A stretch of DNA of 20,389 bases from CAYNTC01 sp964432925 (GTDB lineage Bacteria; Planctomycetota; Phycisphaerae; Sedimentisphaerales; Anaerobacaceae): the NCBI GenBank assembly GCA_964432925.1, contig CAYSPM010000034.1:1-20389 (forward strand), written 5' to 3'. Under the pieces are notes generated by a model. The model ran no database searches. It saw only the letters and a program-made list of their open reading frames with translations, and was not told where the DNA came from. Positions 13,917 through 20,389 of this stretch are shown one piece after another. Made by a program: the position numbers and the translations under genes. Every line of letters starts with the position of its first letter. Positions within the stretch are counted from its first letter, which is position 1.

Positions 13917-14576
13917 ATGCGATTCGCCGAGCCAAGGAAGGTTATCCCGCTATTTTGTATTATCTCAGTTGTTTTTTTATCCGGCTGCACTGATTGGCAA
14001 AAAAAGTACGAGTACCTGAAGGTCGAGCATGAGAATCTAAAAGGCAGATTTGATAATTTGCAGGGCGAAAGAGGGCAACTTGCTCAGCGGATTTCGCAAG
14101 ACCAGCAGACTATTGCAGAACTACAAAGACAAATCGAGGAGCTTGATCGAAGTCCAGCCGAGGCTACAGGTTTTGGAGAAGGTTACGATGTTGCCTTTGA
14201 TCCTGACGCCGGGACCATCACAATAACGCTGCCCAGTACGATTTTGTTTGACTCAGGGAAAGTCGTGCTCAAAAAGGCCAGCATCTCAGAGCTTGACCAC
14301 ATTTTGTCCGTTTTGAAGCAAAAGTACAGTGGAAAAGAGATAGACGTTGTAGGTCATACTGATTCTGACCCTATTAAAAAGTCACCCTGGAAAGACAATT
14401 GGGAGCTTTCGGCTGAACGCGCGCTTGCCGTTGTTAGATATTTAATCAAAGGGGGGATTCCTGAGGACAAGATTCAGGCATCAGGCTGCGGGGCCGCCAG
14501 GCCGGTAGCATCGAATGCATCCGCCAGCGGAAAAGCAAAGAATCGAAGAGTAGAGATTGTCGTACACATGAAGTAA
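13917..14576 (+). CDS. OmpA-family peptidoglycan-binding lipoprotein
   Basis: The 219-residue precursor has a type II signal peptide with lipobox L-S-G-C24, so the mature protein is lipid-anchored. Residues 28-80 form a coiled coil with heptad Leu spacing (YEYLKVEHENLKGRFDNL...IAELQRQIEEL). Residues 105-219 are an OmpA C-terminal domain: LFDSGKVVLKK (110-120), VVGHTDSDPI (144-153), NWELSAERA (161-169) and KNRRVEI (208-214), the residues that hold diaminopimelate of peptidoglycan. It probably tethers the outer membrane to the wall. The ATG at 13917 has an excellent ribosome site, TAAAGGAGG at 13902-13910, one of the strongest in the window, indicating high translation. Confidence 0.92.
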   Translation: MRFAEPRKVIPLFCIISVVFLSGCTDWQKKYEYLKVEHENLKGRFDNLQGERGQLAQRISQDQQTIAELQRQIEELDRSPAEATGFGEGYDVAFDPDAGTITITLPSTILFDSGKVVLKKASISELDHILSVLKQKYSGKEIDVVGHTDSDPIKKSPWKDNWELSAERALAVVRYLIKGGIPEDKIQASGCGAARPVASNASASGKAKNRRVEIVVHMK

Positions 14577-14623
14577 GATTCACTGGGAATATCTTTACGA
14601 TCGCGTATCGGGAGTAGCCGCGG

Positions 14624-17332
14624 CTATTTCTGTCTCGTATAAGTTGTAGTTGATATCATCCCATTTTTTCCTATTCTAACGCTTATTGCTCCATCCGAGG
14701 GAGTATAGAACTGCTTACCCTTGCTTCTTTGCCGTGTCGCGTCTGGCATATTCTCATATTGCCTTTTACCACAACTGCACAGCAGGATTTCTGCATCAAG
14801 CATTCTAAGGAAATCGGGCGTAGAGGTCCTAACTGAACCGTGATGAGGAACAACCACGATGTCAGCTTTTAGCTCCGGGTACAGTCGCTTTAGTTCAATC
14901 TGCGCAAATCTTTCGATGTCCGAACATAAGAGCACTTTTCTGCCGGCAAACTTTATCAAAGACACCAAGGATTTGTCGTTGTCGCTGAGTTGAGTATTCT
15001 GTTTGCTGGGCCCGCTCGGCCAAAGTATATTTATGTTTGCTTCACGTCCTACATTTAGATTTTTCTCGATTCTTTGTATTGTTAGACCTTTTTTTGCCAG
15101 GCACTCATTCAGAAATTGTGCTGTGCCCCATTTGTCTGTTCCTTCGATGAAAGCCTCGTCGGCATAAATGTGATCTACTTCACAGCTTTCAACAATTTCA
15201 GGTATTCCATTGATGTGGTCGATGTCATTGTGACTTATGACGATTGAGTCGATATTATTTATTCCCATATAGTTCAGAAATGGTACGACAATTCGCCTGC
15301 CGACATCATTTCTGGAAAGTGATCCCGCATCGAAAAGCAGATTGGTTTTGCCTGGCAATTGGGCCAATATTGCCTGGCCGTGGCCGACGTCCAGGCAGGT
15401 TAGGATTAGGTTGTCTCGGTGTGTCCTCTGCCATTTCGTGACGCCCAGAAAGACAATCAGTGATAAAGCCATTACAGCGCATACAGATCTCTTTAGCAAG
15501 GGGCGTCGGAAATAAACGAAAGCAGCAAAAAAGATAAGGCAGTAATACAAAATTATTGGTGCAATTGGAACGTGGCCTACAAGTATTTGTGATACGTTTA
15601 TTTTGGCGATATGCTCTACAATCCAAATCAGCGCACCAGCTAATTTTGTCACAATTACTCCCAATCCCCACGCTGTCATTGGAAGTAGAAAAGAGAGAAT
15701 CATTTTCAAATAACCAATCGCTAATATCCCCGCGACGAATGGAAAAACAAGCACTGTTAAGATACTTGCCAACGGTGTGATTGCGTAGAAATAGTAAAGC
15801 AAAATCCCGGCACTACCTAACCACGCTGCCAAGCCCACTGAAAATAGTGCAATCATTGCTGCACCGAGTTTTTTGACAGCATTTGTGGCAAAATTACCTT
15901 CGCCTGTCTGAGTTCGCCTGAACCGGTGGTTTGTGCTATCATGCAGGAAGCCGGCTATCCTGTTAGTAAAGCTCAGAATCCCAAGCACCGAAGCAAAGGA
16001 AAGCTGCCAGCCAGCTTCAAACAACTGCGTTGGCCTGATTAGCAAGAGAATTATTGCCGCTAGTGAAAGCGTGTTAAGGGCACTGGAATGTCGGCGAAAC
16101 AAAAATGATGCGCAGAAAAGCCATCCTATAATAGCCGCCCTTACTGTGGGTGCTCTCGGCGGGACAATCAGCAAAAAAAGACCTATCGCAATTATACAAA
16201 TAATCGCCCGGGTGTATTTCATCAAACCCGCTGTCTTGCATAACCACCAGATAATCCCAATCAAAATGCCCAGGTGCATTCCGGAAAGGCTGATAAGGTG
16301 TAGAAGGCCTGTCTTGTGAAATGCCTCGTAAGTTTCGTTGTCGATATTCCCTCGATAGCCAAGCAGGAGCGCTTGCAGAAGACCCTCGCTTGGATTTTCT
16401 GTTGATTGGTTGTCCAACAATGCATAGGTTGCTTTTTCACGTATTATCCTTTTTAGTTTCGTTAGTTTCGTGAAGGTACTTTTGTCGTAAGATTTAGGCA
16501 GCTCTATGCTTTCACGTGTCTCAATAAAAGCTGCAACATAGACGTTTCTTCTCGCCAAATATGCAGCCGTGTTGAATTGGCCGGGATTTGAAGGTTGCGA
16601 AAACCTCCGAAGCCAGCAATCTGCTTGTATATAATCGCCTGCCTGTAGGTCAAGGGTTGGCTCATCGACCTGCGCTCGTACAATACCACTAATTTTTGCC
16701 CAACCACCAACGGTTTTGATTTCCTTTATTTTGAGATAGAAACTACTCGAAGGGTCTCTGTGCATAAACTTTGCAAATTGCCATTGCTTGTATTCGAACT
16801 TGGGATTTTTGGATTTGTCTTTTTTATTAGCATTATCATTAGCATCCTCAGGTTGGTTCGGTTCCACCGTAAATCCGTAATTGTTTGTATACGGCTCGGT
16901 GACAATCAGCCCGCGAATTGTAGCAAGCTTTTGCTCATCGCTAACAAAATTGCGGATGTCCTCCGGCCTTGGTCGGTAAAAACTGTCAAGTCTAATTGCG
17001 CCAAGACATAAGAAGCAGATGGTCGCTGCAAAGGCTATGACGTGCGATGGTATAGTGTGTTCACGACCGGCGAACAGCAGAAACGTGCCTATAGTGCAAC
17101 AAGCCAGTAGAGTCATCCAGAATCCGCTCGATAGGTCTATCGTGTTCTCTATTAGAATCCCCGCTATCAAGCCTGTCGCAGCAAAGAATAAAGGAGCTGT
17201 GGCTAAAACGTTTTTCCAGATGCCCATGCCCCCAGCGAGTTGTCTGTCAATAAGGGCCAGTTTTCGCTGAATGTCATCCATAATTGGCCCAGATTGTACT
17301 GCGATGTCACTGATATGACCACCAGAACGCAT
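14624..17332 (-). CDS. comEC: ComEC/Rec2 DNA uptake channel
   Basis: The 902-residue protein is full length for the family and is the only large reverse-strand gene here. It has N-terminal membrane helices (from about residue 42) and an extracytoplasmic DUF4131/OB-type region. Next is the Competence domain with the signature HLISLSGMHLGILIG (about 340-355) and many further membrane helices. The C-terminal metallo-beta-lactamase domain has CLDVGHGQAIL, LLFDAGS, VISHNDIDHING (about 695-706, the HxDxDH metal motif), and VVVPHHGS. ComEC carries one DNA strand across the inner membrane during transformation; the hydrolase-like domain degrades or processes the other strand. The metal-binding residues are intact. 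Met1 is preceded on its strand by CAGGAAAA, so I prefer it to Met18, which lacks a ribosome site. Its 3' end faces the OmpA gene, 47 bases apart. Confidence 0.95.
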   Translation of the reverse strand: MRSGGHISDIAVQSGPIMDDIQRKLALIDRQLAGGMGIWKNVLATAPLFFAATGLIAGILIENTIDLSSGFWMTLLACCTIGTFLLFAGREHTIPSHVIAFAATICFLCLGAIRLDSFYRPRPEDIRNFVSDEQKLATIRGLIVTEPYTNNYGFTVEPNQPEDANDNANKKDKSKNPKFEYKQWQFAKFMHRDPSSSFYLKIKEIKTVGGWAKISGIVRAQVDEPTLDLQAGDYIQADCWLRRFSQPSNPGQFNTAAYLARRNVYVAAFIETRESIELPKSYDKSTFTKLTKLKRIIREKATYALLDNQSTENPSEGLLQALLLGYRGNIDNETYEAFHKTGLLHLISLSGMHLGILIGIIWWLCKTAGLMKYTRAIICIIAIGLFLLIVPPRAPTVRAAIIGWLFCASFLFRRHSSALNTLSLAAIILLLIRPTQLFEAGWQLSFASVLGILSFTNRIAGFLHDSTNHRFRRTQTGEGNFATNAVKKLGAAMIALFSVGLAAWLGSAGILLYYFYAITPLASILTVLVFPFVAGILAIGYLKMILSFLLPMTAWGLGVIVTKLAGALIWIVEHIAKINVSQILVGHVPIAPIILYYCLIFFAAFVYFRRPLLKRSVCAVMALSLIVFLGVTKWQRTHRDNLILTCLDVGHGQAILAQLPGKTNLLFDAGSLSRNDVGRRIVVPFLNYMGINNIDSIVISHNDIDHINGIPEIVESCEVDHIYADEAFIEGTDKWGTAQFLNECLAKKGLTIQRIEKNLNVGREANINILWPSGPSKQNTQLSDNDKSLVSLIKFAGRKVLLCSDIERFAQIELKRLYPELKADIVVVPHHGSVRTSTPDFLRMLDAEILLCSCGKRQYENMPDATRQRSKGKQFYTPSDGAISVRIGKNGMISTTTYTRQK

Positions 17333-17697
17333 AGTTTTTTTCCTGTGCTGTTACAGGATATTTGCGTGCTTGGACACGATAAGAGAGCGTTTTCTTGGGT
17401 GAAACAAATGTACAAAGGCTCGATCGACAGGTAGCGAATGCTCGGATTTTTCAGGGCAGTTGCCAGGTAGTCAAGACTTGCCATATATGCTCTGGTTGGC
17501 GACGTAGCGTTCTCGTACAGAACAAAAACAATATTATCTTGTATATACTCATAGCCGAATAGTTGACCACGGGGTTAGATTGTGATACCGTGTTTATGTG
17601 TGCCATTACCGGCCCGAACAGATGATATTATAATTGTGGTGCATGCAAGCTCTGCTGTCTGGGACTATCACTATAGATACTGGAGGCATTGGGTACT
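17333..17697. other. Divergent intergenic region between comEC and the rubrerythrin-like gene
   Basis: No gene is supported. Both flanking genes are transcribed away from it, so it must hold their promoters. A 6-bp hairpin TCCTGT-N6-ACAGGA lies at 17341-17358, just upstream of comEC on its strand, and a perfect TATAAT occurs at 17629-17634. No repeat elements were noticed here, unlike the other gaps. Confidence 0.5.
17629..17634 (+). promoter_or_regulatory. Possible -10 box for the rubrerythrin-like gene
   Basis: Perfect TATAAT, 63 bases before the ATG at 17698. Seventeen bases upstream the sequence is TTACCG, a poor -35. Confidence 0.3.
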
Positions 17698-18383
17698 ATG
17701 GCAAGTAGGACCATGAATGTTGAGTTCAACGCTTTTGAGATATTTGAGATTGCCATGAAGATCGAGCGCAATGNNNNNNNNNNNNNNNNNNNNNNNNNNN
17801 NNNNNNNNNNNNNNNNNNNNNNNNNNNNNNNNNNNNNNNNNNNNNNNNNNNNNNNNNNNNNNNNNNNNNNNNNGTTGAGTTCAACGCTTTTGAGATATTT
17901 GAGATTGCCATGAAGATCGAGCGCAATGCTGTCAAGTTCTATCGAAGGGCAGCGGAGGTTTTCGACAATCCACGTATCAAGAAGATTTTTCTGGAGCTGA
18001 CCGACTGGGAAATAAAACATGTTGAGGTTTTTGAGACCATGAAGAAACAGCTTTCCGAGCAAAGCAGCGAGATGAGAACGTTCAAGCCTGAAAACAATCT
18101 GCTGATTGATGCACAGTCAATGGCTGGCCTGGCGGTATTCGGAATCAGAACCGATCCCACTGATGAACTAACCGGTAATGAAAGCGTCGTCGACGTTCTT
18201 AATAAAGCTATCGAGAAAGAAAAAGACACTATTGTCTATTATACGGGTTTGAAGGCTTTTATCCCCGTGCGGCAGGGGAGGGATAAAATTGATGATATTA
18301 TCAGAGAAGAAATGCATCACGTTCATATCCTCGGCCAGTCATTGCAAGAAAGGCAGCAGTTTCTCGATGATCAAAGGTTATGA
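17698..18383 (+). CDS. Rubrerythrin-like ferritin-superfamily protein, interrupted by an assembly gap
   Basis: The gene starts at ATG 17698 (TGGAGG at 17681-17686) and is broken by 100 Ns at 17774-17873. The 55 bases before and after the gap are identical; collapsing them gives one uninterrupted 176-codon frame, whereas the sequence as printed is out of frame. The reconstructed protein is a four-helix bundle with two iron-binding pairs: KIERNAVKFY (Glu23), ELTDWEIKHVEVF (ExxH, E53/H56), AIEKEKDTIVYY (E121/E123), and REEMHHVHIL (E153/H156). This is the diiron pattern of rubrerythrin/YciF-type proteins, which act in peroxide and iron stress. No C-terminal rubredoxin CxxC domain is present, so the redox partner must be elsewhere. 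Starting at Met6 (17713) is also possible. Confidence 0.85.
17774..17873. other. Assembly gap (100 N)
   Basis: Exactly 100 undetermined bases, a conventional placeholder length. The flanks 17719-17773 and 17874-17928 are the same 55 bases, which suggests two contig ends that overlap but were scaffolded instead of merged. The true gap is probably zero or negative. Confidence 0.95.
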
Positions 18384-18476
18384 TTGGTTATTGTGAGACC
18401 GACCGGCAGCCGGTAACGGCGTTTAATGGGTAAAACAGGAATATTTTATTGCGGTTTAGTGTGAAAGGAGTGAGCA

Positions 18477-19793
18477 ATGCAGCCAAGGATAAGAATTGTG
18501 GCCTTATCCCTAATAGTTGTGTTCTGTTTCAACTGTCTTGCTGGGAACCCTCAGAGTGGGTCCTATAGCAATACTCCTGTTACCCTGCAGGACTACTTGC
18601 GGCTTGCGGCTTTGAACAATGCGGGTCTGAAAGCGGAATTTGAGCAGTGGAAAGCAGCTTTGGAGCAGATTCCACAGGCCAAAGCTTTGCCAGACCCGAG
18701 ATTTACCTATGGTTATTTCATCGAGGAAGTTGAAACCAGAGTCGGTCCTCAGCGGCACATGTTTGATATCATGCAGACCTTTCCCTGGTTTGGGACAATC
18801 GAGGCACGAACGGACCAGGCTACCGCAACGGCAAAAGCTGCTTACAAGCGATACAATGCAAAGAAGCTCCAGCTTTTCCAGCAGGTCAAACACGCCTTTT
18901 ATGAATACGACTATTTGGCTAAGGCTATCAGAATCACCGAACAGAACCTTGAGCTAATGATTCATTTCGAAGAGGTTGCCCGCACAAGATACGCGACGGC
19001 CACTACAACACATCCTGATGTTATCCATGCGCAGATAGAGCTGGCCATTCTGGAGGACCGACTGAAGAGCCTGCAGGAATTAAAGCCGTCCATAACGGCA
19101 AGACTAAACAGTATTTTGAATAGGTCTATATCAAGTGACCTGCCTTGGCCGGAGTCGCCAAAATATCAGTTTGTCTCAGTCGAATTCAGGGAGCTGCAGG
19201 CCGTGATACAGAGGAACAATCCCAACCTACAGGCTGTTGCTTATGAAATCGAAGCTGCGAGGAACGGCGAAAAACTTGCTAAGAAGAATTCCTACCCAGA
19301 CATTGGAATTGGACTAAGTTACATCGATACTGCTCATGCCTTGGCTTCGGGCGTTGACGACAGTGGTAAAGATCCTTTTATAGCTATGATTTCTCTTAAT
19401 CTGCCAATATGGACGGACAGCTACAAGGCTGCAAGGCGCCAGGCAACAGCGCACGTACGACAGAAAGTGCAAGAGAAAGTCCAGATGGAAAATACGCTCT
19501 ATGCGAGGGGTCAAGAGCTTCTGTACGAACTGTATGACGGCGACAGGAAGATTCGCCTGTATGGGGATGTGGTAATCCCAAAGGTAAAAGAGATGCTCAC
19601 GGTTTCAGAGGCTGCATACAAAGCTGGCAAAATCGATTTTTTAAGTCTGATTGACGCGCAACGCATGCTACTGAAATACGAACTGTATCGCGAACGCTTG
19701 ACTTCGGAAAATGCCCAGAGATTGGCGGAATTAGAGTCACTTGCCGGCACAGATATGTATGGAATTGCTACATCACGGGCCGCGAGCAACTGA
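18477..19793 (+). CDS. TolC-family outer membrane efflux protein
   Basis: The 438-residue precursor begins with a hydrophobic signal (IVALSLIVVFCFNCLAG). Two homologous outer membrane efflux repeats follow: the first has the usual opening LQDYLRLAALNNAGLKAEFEQW and ALPDPRFTYGYF, and the second has ELQAVIQRNNPNLQAVAYEIEAARNGEKLAKKNSYPDIG cut into the same pattern of N-P-x-L and Y-P-D. Long coiled-coil helices (about 110-210 and 320-430) would form the periplasmic tunnel. It resembles heavy-metal efflux channels of the CusC/CzcC kind, which work with an RND pump and a fusion protein. Neither is within the window downstream, where only repeats occur. AAGGAG at 18465-18470 lies 6 bases before the ATG. 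A lipid-anchored form (FNC as a weak lipobox) cannot be excluded. Confidence 0.9.
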   Translation: MQPRIRIVALSLIVVFCFNCLAGNPQSGSYSNTPVTLQDYLRLAALNNAGLKAEFEQWKAALEQIPQAKALPDPRFTYGYFIEEVETRVGPQRHMFDIMQTFPWFGTIEARTDQATATAKAAYKRYNAKKLQLFQQVKHAFYEYDYLAKAIRITEQNLELMIHFEEVARTRYATATTTHPDVIHAQIELAILEDRLKSLQELKPSITARLNSILNRSISSDLPWPESPKYQFVSVEFRELQAVIQRNNPNLQAVAYEIEAARNGEKLAKKNSYPDIGIGLSYIDTAHALASGVDDSGKDPFIAMISLNLPIWTDSYKAARRQATAHVRQKVQEKVQMENTLYARGQELLYELYDGDRKIRLYGDVVIPKVKEMLTVSEAAYKAGKIDFLSLIDAQRMLLKYELYRERLTSENAQRLAELESLAGTDMYGIATSRAASN

Positions 19794-19861
19794 ATCTGTC
19801 GTATTTATATGGGCCACAGGAGCCATAGTAAAACGTTTTTGTCACCCCGCCCGTGAACTCT

Positions 19862-19990
19862 CTAATACCAATTGTATTAAATTGCTGCGCTTCGTATTTT
19901 TGGCATAAATGGGTGGCAGCCTCAAGCGTAGCTTGGGGATGGCTTTCTGATCGTTATACAAAGCGCAATATCTAATTACAACTGGTATAA
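19862..19990. repeat. MITE-like element with a nested palindrome
   Basis: The left end CTAATACCAATTGTATTAAA and the reverse complement of the right end TTATACCAGTTGTAATTAGA share ATACCA and TTGTA in register. The similarity continues inward through ATTGC...GCTT.GTAT for about 38 bases. The centre is the GTGGCAGCCTCAAGC...GCTTGGGGATGG palindrome (19913-19942). It is 129 bases long with no coding capacity. Confidence 0.65.
19913..19942. repeat. Palindromic repeat GTGGCAGCCTCAAGC...GCTTGGGGATGG, copy 2
   Basis: Matches 1332-1362 except for a one-base-shorter loop. It lies in the centre of the element 19862-19990. Confidence 0.7.
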
Positions 19991-20181
19991 GGCTCTGTTG
20001 AAAAGTTTGGTTGTCATTTCGACCGAAGCGTCCCTTAGGGACGCGTAGTGGAGAAATCTATTAAAAACAGACCTGTCCCGAGCCAAGCCGAGGGATTCCT
20101 CGACTCGCCCCCCTGCTTTCTTGCGAAAGCAAGAAGGGGGGCTCGCTCGGAATGACAGTTTTTTAGGTTTTCAACAGAGCC
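19991..20181. mobile_element. Non-autonomous element with perfect 14-bp terminal inverted repeats
   Basis: The ends are GGCTCTGTTGAAAA (19991-20004) and its exact complement TTTTCAACAGAGCC (20168-20181). The second inner arm, TTGTCATTTCGA versus CTGTCATTCCGA, extends the symmetry. The 191-bp body has several hairpins, including CCCCCCTGCTTTCTTGCG with CGCAAGAAGGGGGG-like pairing near 20108-20142. The terminal sequence resembles the GG(C/T)NCTGTTG ends of several insertion-sequence families. There is no transposase and no obvious target duplication. Confidence 0.7.
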
Positions 20182-20186
20182 ACTCT

Positions 20187-20264
20187 TCAACTGAAGGCGT
20201 CCCGCAGCAGCGCCAGGCTTTTCGGGATAGCCACCTTGTAGTCTTCGTTTCCCTCGAATTCAAG
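20187..20264 (-). pseudogene. Possible 3' remnant of a gene
   Basis: On the reverse strand a short open stretch reads LEFEGNEDYKVAIPKSLALL and ends RDAFS before a TGA at 20187-20189, then runs back into an in-frame stop after 25 codons. The composition looks like a protein C-terminus, and the 14-bp terminal repeat of the neighbouring element begins only 6 bases beyond the stop. It could be a gene end cut off by insertions, or chance. Confidence 0.25.
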
Positions 20265-20300
20265 TTATACTGATTGTGAATAATCAATGCGCTTATTCTT

Positions 20301-20389
20301 GTCATTTCGAGCGCAGCGTAGCGGAGTCGAGAAATCTGCTTTTTAATAGATTTCTCCACTTCGGGTTGCTTCGCAACCCTACGGTCGAA
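20301..20389. repeat. Palindromic GTCATTTCGAG element, truncated by the window edge
   Basis: The left arm GTCATTTCGAGCGCAGCGTA and GGAGTCGAGAAATCTG pair with AGATTTCTCCACTTCG and the terminal CTACGGTCGAA. The same left-arm motif occurs inside 19991-20181 (GTCATTTCGACCGAAGCG...GTGGAGAAATCT). Confidence 0.65.

Larger units (their letters stand above)
19794..20389. other. Repeat-filled gene-free end of the window
   Basis: No intact gene is credible in these 596 bases. Two terminal-inverted-repeat elements abut each other (19862-19990 and 19991-20181), followed by a possible reverse-strand gene remnant and another palindromic element cut by the window edge. Confidence 0.6.

Noticed and set aside
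17341..17358. TCCTGT-N6-ACAGGA hairpin as an operator or terminator
   Set aside because: Only a 6-bp stem without T-tract and no second copy; noted in the intergenic entry but not strong enough as a separate feature.
17203..17484. 93-codon reverse-strand frame overlapping the comEC start
   Set aside because: It overlaps the well-supported comEC N-terminus in another frame and shows no family features or ribosome site.
17719..17928. 55-base direct repeat as a biological tandem duplication
   Set aside because: The copies are identical, lie exactly at both edges of a 100-N gap, and merging them restores a clean protein frame; assembly overlap is the simpler explanation.
18402..18414. ACCGG-CAG-CCGGT hairpin after the rubrerythrin-like gene as a terminator
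   Set aside because: The stem is only 5 bp and no T-run follows.
20171..20359. 62-codon reverse-strand frame at the right end
   Set aside because: It runs through palindromic repeats (ALEMTR-type translation of GTCATTTCGAG repeats), a common artefact.

Overview
The window reads as a moderately GC, gene-dense piece of a bacterial chromosome, probably from a metagenome-assembled genome: it contains one 100-base N gap flanked by identical 55-base ends. The housekeeping content suggests a Planctomycetota/Phycisphaerae-like bacterium. The clues are a fused 3-dehydroquinate dehydratase-shikimate dehydrogenase, paired M16B peptidases, mostly weak Shine-Dalgarno sequences, and Gram-negative envelope genes (OmpA lipoprotein, TolC-type channel). 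This lineage call is an inference; no rRNA or other marker is present.

Layout. 1-167 is the 3' end of an SMC chromosome-segregation ATPase. 168-1648 holds a 170-bp foldback repeat, a doubtful small membrane ORF, a GIY-YIG-like protein, a palindromic repeat and a good sigma70-like promoter. 1649-4115 encodes an M16 pair in which the first subunit has lost the zinc motif and keeps the R/Y motif, while the second keeps HxxEH. 4335-6772 is the aroDE fusion, with a PIN-like putative ribonuclease overlapping its stop codon by 4 bases. 6773-7193 holds a second 170-bp repeat copy and a nested palindrome. 7194-7748 is an unrecognised protein. 7906-9242 carries two back-to-back HEPN/MNT toxin-antitoxin-like cassettes with opposite internal gene order. 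9308-10531 is argG. 10550-10816 is a mosaic inverted repeat. 10821-12449 encodes a long pentapeptide-repeat protein fused to an Mrr-like PD-(D/E)XK nuclease domain. Next come a 24-codon ORF, a prepilin peptidase, an OmpA-like lipoprotein, a reverse-strand full-length ComEC, a rubrerythrin-like protein interrupted by the assembly gap, and a TolC-family outer membrane protein. The last 600 bases are almost entirely non-autonomous repeat elements.

How it works together. The core genes cover chromosome segregation, peptide processing, shikimate and arginine synthesis, and DNA uptake or pilus assembly (prepilin peptidase and ComEC lie close together). Between them sit small nuclease-type accessory genes: GIY-YIG-like, PIN-like, HEPN/MNT twice and pentapeptide-Mrr. 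They alternate with palindromic, MITE-like repeats of at least four kinds, some nested in each other. The strongest candidates for something new are the pentapeptide-Mrr fusion, the double HEPN/MNT block with its upstream module duplicated in front of the unknown 184-aa gene, and the nested palindromes. No CRISPR array, tRNA, rRNA or transposase gene was seen.
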